Source: Tetragonia tetragonoides | Taxonomy: Eukaryota; Streptophyta; Magnoliopsida; Caryophyllales; Aizoaceae | Assembly: GCA_038025085.1 (NCBI GenBank) | Contig: CM076139.1 | Location: forward strand, 19,981,307-20,045,306 | Length of the DNA stretch: 64,000 bases | Direction: 5' to 3' | Part shown: positions 10,033 through 18,194 of the stretch, in pieces | Position numbering within the stretch: position 1 is the stretch's first letter | How the letters are laid out: each line of letters starts with the position of its first letter | The notes under the pieces: model-generated | Databases searched by the model: none | Seen by the model: the letters and a program-made list of their open reading frames with translations, nothing else | What the model was told of the DNA's origin: nothing | Made by a program: the position numbers and the translations under genes

Positions 10033-11390
10033 TTAGACGTAGCACTTCTTCAGTTGGTCCATGTTGGTGAGCTGGCTGAACTCGATGCCGTCAATGTCCA
10101 TGAGTCTGATCGCGCCTCCTGATAAGATGTCTTTGATGATGAATGGACCTTACCAGTTTGATCGAAACTTGCCTCTGGCGTCAGTAACTGGGGCACGTAG
10201 CTCTTTCCAATCTAAGTCCCCTTCCTTCAAATTTCGAAGTCGAACCTTTTTGTTGAACACTCTTGCCATGCGTTGCTGGTACATGTGGGAACGGTCTAGG
10301 GCCTGTAGGCGTCTTTCATCGGTGAACAGGAGTTCCTCGTAGCGGGCTTGTAACCATTGGGTTTCGGGAATTTCTCCATCTAAGGCTATGCGCATGGAGG
10401 GTAGTTGGACTTCTATAGCTAGCACTGCTTCCATTCCTTAGACTAAGGAATAAGGTGTTGCTCCCAGAGAGGATCTTATGGATGTCCTATATCCCCAAAG
10501 GGCAAATGGGTGTTTTCAATATTTGTAGTTTTCTATCATCTTTCAATGATAGTCTTGAGGTTTTTGTTGGCGGCTTCTACTGCGCCGTTGGTTTGGGGAC
10601 GGTAAGGGGATGAATTGTGGTGCTTGATTTTGTAGTTTTTGAGGAGGGTGGTTGTTTCGGCTTTGAAATGGGATCTATGGTCACTGATGATTTCATGCGG
10701 AACGCCGTATCAGCAAATGATGTTGTTCCTTATGAATTTGGACACTTGTTTGGAGGTAAGGAAGACATAGGATTGGGCTGCAACCCATTTGGTAAAATAG
10801 TCTATGGCCACTAGGATGTATTCATGTCCTCTCGAGCCTTTTGGGGGTGATTTTACCAATGATATCTATTCCCCATGCAGAAAATGGCCAAGGTGATGTG
10901 AAGTTGTGGGGCATTGAGGGTGACATGTGTTGCAGGTTGGCAAATATCTGACACTTCTTGCGCTTCTTGGCATAGTTGTAACAATCCCTTTCCATAGTGG
11001 TCCAATAGTATCCCAGTCGTAGGACATTTCTAGAGAGCATTTGACCATTCATGTGTGGTCCGCACACACCATTGTGTACTTCATCCATGATCTCTGCGGC
11101 ATTTTTGGAGTTCACGCATCTGAGGTTGACCCCGTTGTGGGATTTCTTGTATAGAACCCCTTTGTATTCTATGTATTGCGCCACTAAGAGACGGATGGAC
11201 CGTTGAGCTCTGAGTGGTGCGTTTTGAGGGTATATTCCTTTTGTGATGTAGTTGTAGACGTCTTGGTACCAAGGATCTTCTTCGATCGGAGCCAGGGTCA
11301 TATCTGTGTCGGGGTTGTTGCAAAAGGTTGGCTCAGTTTTTCTTGTAGAGTGGCATCGTTAAGGGAGTTCAGCTACTCAAATTCCTTTAA
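10033..11390 (-). pseudogene. Integrase of element A, broken
   Basis: Minus-strand translation gives the integrase zinc-binding region (HNGVCGPHMNGQMLSR and CxxC near KKRKKCQIF), the core start WGIDIIGKITPK, the region with MEAVLAIEVQLPSMRIAL, and the C-terminal part ending ILSGG...MDQLKK at a TAA (10033-10035). An extra base after ITPK at about 10820 shifts the frame, and more shifts occur before 10434. Integrase joins element DNA into chromosomes. The upstream enzymes PR, RT and RNase H are absent, and gag lies only about 340 bp upstream. Element C has the same arrangement. Confidence 0.8.
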
Positions 11391-11728
11391 AAGAGATAAT
11401 TTGTATTCTTGCTTTGCGAATTTTACTTACATTGCTTAAATTGATTAGTTAATTGATTTGGGCAACTTTGAGTTCATTGGATTTATCAATAGCCAAACAA
11501 AGAAAGAAATGAGCAAGAGGAATTTTTATTGATTTGCAACAAAAGATAAGCACATATGACTTTAGAGAAGAGGGTCTCTGATTCCCGTCAAGAAGAAACT
11601 AGACTTAGAAAAAAGGTAAAAAGGGGACACTTCCTGTTCATGACTCAACTAAAATATTTAGCTAAGATCCTAACTCGACAAAACTTGGGGACTCGGACTC
11701 GATTCCTTTAGCTCTTGGTGGTAGCTAA
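11391..11728 (-). other. Noncoding gag-integrase spacer of element A, possible intron
   Basis: This spacer is shared with element C (31440-31920) and stands where PR, RT and RNase H would be expected. On the minus strand it holds GGGAATCAGAGACCCTCTTC, an AATAAA-type signal (CAATAAAA) and GTAAGTAAA, and ends in a pyrimidine-rich stretch with AAAG just before the integrase reading begins. This looks like a GT-AG intron, with a weak acceptor here and a better one (TTTTACAG) in C. Ogre-type elements are known to contain introns in pol, but splicing here is unproven. Confidence 0.4.
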
Positions 11729-12548
11729 CTAAATCCAGGCTCCATAGGCATCCTCTTCTTCTTTCTTCTTGTCCATTATTTCTTGTATATCACTTTGCAG
11801 GCGGATGCAGTCGTCCGTGCGGTGGCCAAACACCCGGTGATATTGACAGTAGAGATTATCGTCAATCAAGATACCCACATCATAGAGCCGGTTGTAGGAG
11901 TCAATTGCTTGGTATAGGAGGCGTTCTCCGTAAGCAGGTTGCGGATTCTTGATGAATTGGTGGATTTGATCACTTTGCGCAGGTTTCTCAACCAGTTTGG
12001 CCACCTTTAGCCTCCAACGTTGAAGGAAGGCAAGGAACCCCTCATCTTTTCCTTGCTTGGTGATCTCTAATTCTCGAAGGGTCATGGAGAGGACAATATT
12101 TTCCTTGTAATGTGCAAGGAAGATTATAGTGAACTCTGACCAACTATGGTAGTTTTCCAAATTCAAGGTGTAGAACCAACGACGAGTCGAGGCATCAAGA
12201 GTCTGTGGGAACAAGTGTATGTAGATACTTTTGTCAACTACTCTCAAACCCATGGTAGTAGCGATTTTGTGGATCATCAGTTTTAGTGAATGTCGGAACC
12301 TCGGGCATGGAGAACTTGGCTGGAAGCTTGGCCTTGACTTTGGGGCTGACCTTACTATCATCAGGATTGTAGTTGGCCATAGAGCCAATCTTTTTGAGCT
12401 TAGCGACTTGCTCATCCTCTTCAGTGTTGGAGTCAGAGAGGATTCTTGATTCATCCTCTTTCTTTCTTTCCAAATCCTCAACCTTGAGTCGCATCCTTTC
12501 CAAATTGCTCATGATCTCATTAAGCTTCTCGTCAGTGGTTTTGGTCAT
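11729..12548 (-). pseudogene. Gag protein of element A, frameshifted
   Basis: The Gag capsid and nucleocapsid precursor is read on the minus strand from ATG at 12548. The first segment has a Lys/Glu-rich coiled coil (EIMSNLERMRLKVEDLERKK) and KLPAKFSMPEVPTF, the usual start of the retrotrans_gag domain. A frameshift near 12265 moves to the second frame, which holds HLFPQTLDASTRRWFYTLNL, a TLRELEITKQG helix and one zinc knuckle of the Tat type (CQYHRVFGHRTDDC, about 11800). It ends with TAG at 11727-11729. Length and order fit a Tat-lineage Gag, though shorter than the 523-residue form in element E. Confidence 0.8.
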
Positions 12549-13583
12549 TGTGAAGCTTGGGTGTGATTGGTGAGGTGAGCTTTGTAGTAGTAAGGGATTA
12601 TGGGGTGATGACCTATTTATTGATGGTGAGGCTTTTGTGGTGGGGGTAAACGAGAACCTGGCGGTGTAGATGGTTGCAGACGAACTACCCTTGCCGAAGG
12701 CTGAGCCCAGCTTTTCTCAAGGTTTCCTTTCTTCTTCGGACCCCCTATCCTGAATAGGAAGCACGGAGCACTTAGTAACAAGAAAAAACCATGAGACTCT
12801 CACCTAGGAAAAATGTTGACCCACACATAGAAAACACATTGTCCTAAAGAAAAAGATCCTTAAGCCTAGATGCCCAAATATTTCCCTAATATGCCCAAAT
12901 GTTTCCCTAAGATCCTTAAGCCTAGATGCCCAAATACAATGAACGAAAAAAAAAAAAATAATAAAAAAAGATGGACTATCCTATTTTTTATTTTTCTAGA
13001 CTAAAAGAAAATGGAAAATGGGATAAAAGTAATGAAAAAAAAAAAAATTTTGGTCTTTTTATTTTTCTTTTTTTTTTTGCAACTTTTTTTTTTCGGCGCC
13101 TTTCTTTTCTTTTGCCGTTTTTTTTTTGCTTTGTTTTTTTTTTTTACCGAATCTGGAATACATCAAAAGAAAAAGAAAATAAAGAAATAGAAAAAAGGGA
13201 GAGGGGAAATCGAAAGACTGACTTTTTTTTTGGCTAAAAAGATCCTAGAAAATTGTTCATGACTTTTTAGAATATATCATCGGGAAAATGATGGATGTTC
13301 ATTGAATTGAATTCTCGCACCGTTTTCGGGCATTAGGAACTAGCTAAAAGTAAAAGAAAAGACTCCTAGCACGTAAGTACATGTTGGCACATAGTCACGA
13401 CATTCATACATTCAAGCAAGCATTACAACGACACAGTTTACAGGCAAACATGTGATCAGACGGGCATTACAACGACACATGCACAATAAGCAAGCGAATG
13501 CACGAATGTGGGTTAGAGGCTTTTGGCTCCTGTGAGGTTACCACAACAAGTTACAATTTTCGTTCGGCCAATGGTTGACACAT
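12549..13583 (-). other. Leader region of element A
   Basis: This is the untranslated leader between PBS and gag. It contains long A-rich and T-rich runs (12950-13230), which produce low-complexity open frames of no significance. From about 13430 to 13560 it matches the leader of element C near 29600-29760, including the words CATTCGTGCAT and CCTCACAGGAGCC on the minus strand. It stops matching at about 13584 where the inversion junction lies. Confidence 0.6.
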
Positions 13584-13590
13584 CAATTGT
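13584..13590. other. Left inversion breakpoint
   Basis: CAATTGT marks the switch from minus-oriented element A leader (left) to plus-oriented element B 3' region (right). The partner junction is at 17983-17987. The short word AATTG is shared by both junctions and is the only homology seen at the breakpoint. Confidence 0.8.
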
Positions 13591-13974
13591 GCTCTCGACG
13601 AAGAAGAAGAAGAATGCAGCAAAACAAAAAAAAAAATCGCGACAAAACATTTTGTGCTGCTCAACCTGAGCGCCGCTAGCAGCCCTGCACGTACGGGCCC
13701 ACTTGCTGTCCCACGACCCTTTTTCCAGTCCAAAGTTCGTTATTCCAGTTCGTTTGCGGAAAATATCAGTACCAAGCGCGCGAGAGTGAGATGCTTTGGC
13801 CCACAAATTCAAATTCGACAGTTGGCCAATTTTACGGTACCAACAATTTTCAGGTAAAACTTACCCGATTATTTTTGCAGGTCCCAAATACTGAAGCCCG
13901 GATATATACTGCGGCAACTTTTACCTCCCAGAGTGTTAAAATTATTTTTCAAGCCCGGAAGGTCTATCGGACTT

Positions 13975-14205
13975 ACCCGAAGTCCCAAAGTCACAAACTT
14001 CCCAAATGCCCAGAAGTCCCAAAGTCACAAACTTCCCAAATGCCCCGAAGTCCCAAAGTCTCAAATGTCCCAATGCCCCGAAGTCCCAAAGTCACAAATG
14101 TCCCAATATCCCAAATGTCCCAATGTCCCAAAGTCACAAATGTCCCAACATCACATACGTCCCAATGTCCCAAAAATGTCCCAATGTCACAAATTTTGGG
14201 GTCAG
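13975..14205. repeat. Short tandem array related to the 33-bp array
   Basis: Units of 24 to 33 bp built from AGTCCCAAAGTCACAAA and GTCCCAATGTCCC are repeated about eight times. This is the reverse complement of the words in the array at 4334-4560, as expected for an inverted piece of a related element. Confidence 0.8.
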
Positions 14206-14520
14206 TCAATGATCGCTTAAGCTATTGCTGTTAAACTGTCCTCCTGCGAGATCACAAATTTTAGGTCAGTCAATGATCACTTCAGCTATGGCGGTTAAAC
14301 TGTCCTTCTACGAGGTCACAAAATTAGGGTCAGTTAATGATCGCTTCAGCTATTGCTGTTAAACTGTCCTTCTGCGAGGTTACTTATTATGTGTCAGTCA
14401 ATGATTGCTTAAACTGTTACAGTTATACTGTCCATTTATTTATTTATTATATATGTTCCAGTCAATGATTGCGTAAGCTATTGCATTTAAGCTGTTCATA
14501 TGTTTTAACCATTTTACAGC
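14206..14520 (+). repeat. Roughly 64-bp tandem repeat array, element B
   Basis: There are about five copies of a unit starting GTCAGTCAATGATCGCTTA and containing GTTAAACTGTCC and CTGCGAGGT. The copies grow more diverged toward the LTR. The same array occurs in A, C and G. Confidence 0.8.
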
Positions 14521-15064
14521 CGTCATTTTGATCGCTCTGTCTCGTCGACCTTTTCGTTTCTTGTGCAGGGACGGAATCTCGGCATCCGCCGAGTGGTGTT
14601 TAGTCACTGTTTGCTCGATAAAGCATTTATACTATTCACTCTCACGTTGCTTCCCATTTACAGCCGTTGTTTTTATTGCGCTGTCTCGTTGACTTTTTCG
14701 TTTCTCATACAGGGACGGAATCTCGACACCCGCCGAGGTGTTTAGTCACTATTTATCGAAGCACGCCACGTTGATCATTCTCAAAGTATTACTAACCTTT
14801 TCATTCACTCTGAATACACGTCCCCAGCTGACGTTTAGACCATCTACGAGCGGTGTTCTATCCTGCTAACCATAACATTTATGTCTCTTGTGTTCACAGA
14901 GATGAAATCTTAGCACGCTGCAAGCATGTCCCAACACAGGATTGTTTTCATATGCATACATACTGTACACTCTCACACACCATGTGCACATCAGCATCCT
15001 GCATGTCGCCTTCGGAATACTTTGATCTTCGCTTTTACTCAAGCTCGATCAAAGTGGGGACTCC

Positions 15065-16248
15065 TGTAAACGCCAAAAAAGCGCCTTCGAATTTCTCCGC
15101 AAAAGCCCGATGATGAAAGGAGTAATTTATAAACTTGAACGCTATTTTTGCTTTAATAGTTAAGATAAGGTCTCAGATTTTCCTCTAAACACTCCTTTAT
15201 TCCAATCCCATTCAAAAGCCTCGTTTAAGAGCTTTCCAATGACACCTCTCATGCCTCTTTCCGACTCCCGGTCGCCAAGTTGCGATTTAGGGTTAGAACC
15301 GTCTTTTACCGTCCAAGGGTAAAACGGTCTTTTCATATTTTTCGGAATATTAAAAGTCCTCCGGAAAATAAAAATAGACTGGATGTCGTCATATGACGAC
15401 ATCCAGCTGGCAGCTGACAGCGCCGTCAGCGGCCCTGGGTTTTCAGCTCAGTTCAAATCAGACAGTCTACTGTTGACAACCTCTATTATCAGTTGTATTG
15501 ACTCTGAGCTTCTCCCTCTTTCTTCCAAATTTATTCTTGAGATCTTGTCTTTTACTATTAGTGTCAAATATAGCCTACAGTTCAGGTACTAACTCCTGAG
15601 GGCTCAAATTAAATTGCTTGCCTAAATGTTTATTTTCAAGTAGTCAAAATGTAGATATCATGCTAGTCTAACGTCTTTTATTGCTTACTAAATATTGTCG
15701 TTCCAAGCATGTCTAGTCGTTGTAATGCTAAACTTGTCAATCGAATGCATGTCTAAACAAGGGTTAAAATAAACGTTGTGATGCTTGTGATGAACCAATT
15801 AATAGTCTAAGTCTAGGTTGTTAATTCGGTTTTGCATGGGAATTATGTCTTTAAATTATTAAGCAAACTTGAGTTAGTAGAGGCCGTCATAAACGGGCGA
15901 GTTGCGTGCCTAACACCTTCCCACCTCGTACCTTCTCCTCCGAACCCTTTATTCTTGGGTACTCATATGTTCTATATGAGCGGGAGTCTTTCTAAAAACA
16001 TGATCAGTTCACTTATCGCGCTATTGGGTTGTCCCTTCGGATTGTCCCTTTGGTTTGTCCCTTCGGTTTGTCCCTTTGATAAAACGCCAATAGCAGATTT
16101 GTGACCTCTTTCATGGTTTTTATTCAATTCAAGTCTTTAAAAAATCTTTTTTACTTCGATGGTTACTTGAACTTATTTTAACCCCCAGCTTACAAATTTT
16201 CTATAAGGACGCACTCCGTGGAGCAGGTAGAAATTCCGGGTCCTTACA
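15065..16248 (+). repeat. 3' LTR of element B (inverted), lacking the core promoter
   Basis: It starts TGTAAACGCC and ends CCTTACA, 1184 bp, preceded by a polypurine tract, so it is a 3' LTR. It contains a perfect 28-bp palindrome at 15379-15406 with TGACG half sites. Compared with the LTR at 16515, about 100 bp that would carry the TATA box is missing after GGCCCTGGGTTTTCAG. The flank after it, CATTG, should be the target duplication of element B. Confidence 0.85.
15379..15406. promoter_or_regulatory. Perfect 28-bp palindrome in the LTR
   Basis: Left arm CTGGATGTCGTCAT is followed immediately by its exact reverse complement. Other LTRs of the family have interrupted versions at 3251-3284, 28311-28339 (with TGACGTCA) and 54390-54418. 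TGACG is the core recognised by plant TGA-type bZIP factors. Binding here is inferred only. Confidence 0.6.
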
Positions 16249-16514
16249 CATTGTGATAAGTGCAAATGGGTTAGGACGTTGTGGGACCCGATGACTCGTC
16301 CTAAACATCGGATTATTGCATGGTTAGCAGCTTATAATAAGCTGGCTATGTTGGATCAGATGGCTAAGAGAGGTATTATAATGATTAACAGATGTAGCTT
16401 ATGTTGTCAAGCATTGGAGAGTTGCAAACATCTCTTTTTTCAAATGCTCGCTGACTACAGAAGTTTGGCAGGGGGGTTTTGGACTAGTTTGGTATACATA
16501 GAAGGCCTATGGGT
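16249..16514 (+). pseudogene. LINE remnant, zf-RVT domain fragment (inverted piece)
   Basis: An open reading from 16249 gives a zf-RVT zinc-binding domain typical of plant LINE ORF2: CDKCKWVRTLWDPM, then PKHRIIAWLAAYNKLAMLD, then CSLCCQ and a CKHLFFQ segment. It ends where the LTR at 16515 begins. The continuation of this protein is at 2318-2098 on the minus strand, beyond element A. The piece lies on the plus strand only because the 13588-17985 segment was inverted. Length is 266 bp. The other flank borders the 3' LTR of element B, so B also landed in this LINE. Confidence 0.8.
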
Positions 16515-17712
16515 TGTAGACGCCAAAAAAGCGCCTTCAGATTTCTCCGCAAAAGCCTGATGTTGAAAGGAGTAATTTATAAACTTGAACGCTATTTTTG
16601 CTTTAATAGTTAAGATAAGGTCTCAGATTTTTCCTCTAAACACTCCTTTATTCCAATCCCATTCAAAAGCCTTGTTCAAGAGCTTTCCAACAACACCTCT
16701 CATGCCTTTTTCCGACTCCCGATCGCCAAGGGGGGTAGAACCGTCTTTTACCGTCCAAGGGTAAAACGGTCTTTTCATATTTTTTGGAATACAAAATTCA
16801 TCCAAAAAATTAAAATAGACTGGATGTCGTCACTGGCGGCGCTGACTCAGCTTCAAGCCCGACTATTTTTCAAGCCCAATTCAAAAATTCGGCTATTTTC
16901 AGTCGTCCAGCCCTACTTCCCACGCCTATAAATATGACCCCCGACCCTTAGTTCAAAACACACAGTCTACAGTTGACAACCTCTATTCTCGGTTAAGTAC
17001 TCCCGAGCTTCTCCCTCTTTCTTCCAAATTTGAGATCTTGTCATTACTATTCTTGTCAAATATAGCCTACAGTTCAGGTACTAACTCCTGAGGGCTCAAA
17101 TTAAATTACTTGCCTAATTGTTTATTTTCTAGTAGTCATAATGTATATATCATGCTAATAACGTCTTTATTTCTTACTAAATATTGTCTTTCAAAGCATG
17201 TCTAGTCGTTGTAATGCTCAACTTGCCAATCGAATGCATGTCTAAACAAGGGTTAAAAATAAATGTTGTGATGCTTGTGATGAACCAATTAATAGTCTAA
17301 GTCTAGGTTGTTAATCTGGTTTTGCATGGGAATTATGTCTTTAAATTATTAAGCAAAATTGAGTTAGTAGAGGTCGGCATAATACGAGCGAGATGAGTGC
17401 CTAACACCTTCCCACCTCGTACCTTCGCCTCGAACCCTTTATTCTTGTGTACTCATATGTTCTATATGAGCGGGAGTCTTTCTAAAAACATGATCAGTTC
17501 ACTTATCGCGCTATTGGGTTGTCCCTTCGGTTTGTTCCTTCGATAAAACGCCCATAGCAACTTTGTGACCTCTTTCATGGTTTTTATTCAATTTAAGTCT
17601 TTACAAAATATTTTCTAACTCGATGGTCCCTTGAACTTATCTAAACCCCCAACTTACAAAATTTCTATAAGGACAAACTCCGTGGAGCGCTGGAAAATCC
17701 CGGGTCCTTACA
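16515..17712 (+). repeat. 5' LTR of element A (inverted)
   Basis: It starts TGTAGACGCC, ends CCTTACA, 1198 bp, and is followed at once by a PBS. TATAAATAT lies at 16927-16935. The family palindrome is half lost here (only one arm remains near 16822). Assignment to element A rests on the inversion model and on the ACCC flank shared with 2314-2317. Confidence 0.8.
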
Positions 17713-17731
17713 GTGGCGACTTCACTAGGAA
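17713..17731 (+). promoter_or_regulatory. Primer binding site of element A
   Basis: TGGCGACTTCACTAGGA from 17714 matches, with a few changes, the complement of a plant tRNA-Arg 3' end (TGGCGACTCCGCTGGGGA, recalled from the known tRNA). tRNA-Arg priming is a known trait of Ogre/Tat elements. Confidence 0.7.
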
Positions 17732-17982
17732 TTTATTTAAGAGGGTGAGACTCGAAAGTCATGTTTGCTTAATTGTTTAATAACGTGTTCCATATTTTTG
17801 CATCATTTGTATCATTTGCATTTGCCTTGGCACAACCTTTTGACCCTTATCGACCCTCGAGGAAGTTTGTGTCGCAACTCGTAGACAACCCGTATAACTA
17901 AAGGAATATACTGTTGTCCTATCGTGCAAACCAACGCTTCCTCACCCACGGCTCATCGACTCTTGTTGGTGAAAAAGACTTA

Positions 17983-17987
17983 AATTG
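17983..17987. other. Right inversion breakpoint
   Basis: To the left is plus-oriented leader of element A, similar to element C around 29560. To the right is the minus-oriented 3' region of element B leading to its PMD gene. The junction word is AATTG, as at 13585-13589. Confidence 0.8.
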
Positions 17988-18194
17988 TCGAGAGGTATCA
18001 CCATTGTTGAGTGCTCCACTTTGCTTGAGGTAAGTCAATTCTTGACCAAACTCTTTGATTTTTGTCTTGAACTTGCTTATTTTTTCGCCTAGTTGCTGAA
18101 TTTTGGGTTGCATTGTTGAATAGGTGCTTGTTTTTTGCGAATCTGAAACTTTTAATTTTCCGCTTGTAGAGAGAGAAAGCTTCATTGTACCCCC

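Larger units (their letters stand above)
2319..13588 (-). mobile_element. Element A: Tat-lineage Ty3/Gypsy retrotransposon lacking PR-RT-RNaseH
   Basis: In minus-strand order the parts are: leader, gag (12548-11729), a noncoding spacer, integrase (about 11390-10033), then two genes on the plus strand that are antisense to the element (DUF7745-like 8538-9708 and PMD 5226-7941), tandem repeats, polypurine tract (3613-3598) and 3' LTR (3597-2319). Its 5' LTR and PBS lie at 16515-17731 on the plus strand because a segment with ends near 13588 and 17985 has been inverted. Flanks are ACCCC (2314-2318) and, after restoring the inversion, ACCCA next to the 5' LTR, matching at four of five bases as an old target duplication. 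Protease, reverse transcriptase and both RNases H are missing, so it is non-autonomous. Confidence 0.85.
13591..15064 (+). mobile_element. Inverted 3' internal part of element B
   Basis: This segment carries, in plus orientation, the upstream region of an antisense PMD gene (GC box near 13670-13690), a 33-bp-type array, a 64-bp array, a duplicated block with GGGACGGAATCTCG (14570-14740) and a polypurine tract (AAAGTGGGGACTCC, 15051-15064) before an LTR. It has no open gene of its own. By inverting 13588-17985 it joins directly to the PMD gene at 18195, so it belongs to element B. Confidence 0.75.

Noticed and set aside
10617..10814. Plus-strand open frame in the integrase region of element A (with a twin at 23728)
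   Set aside because: It is the reverse of the integrase core coding sequence and is present only because both copies are homologous.
12971..13237. 88-residue open frame rich in Phe and Lys
   Set aside because: It covers A and T homopolymer runs in the leader of element A and has no coding character.
13792..14234. Open frames over the repeat array in element B
   Set aside because: Same periodic artefact as in the 4334-4560 array, with no initiation context or homology.
16249..16514. 265-bp spacer as part of element B or A
   Set aside because: Its translation is a LINE zf-RVT domain that continues at 2098-2318, so it is the insertion target and not part of the LTR elements.
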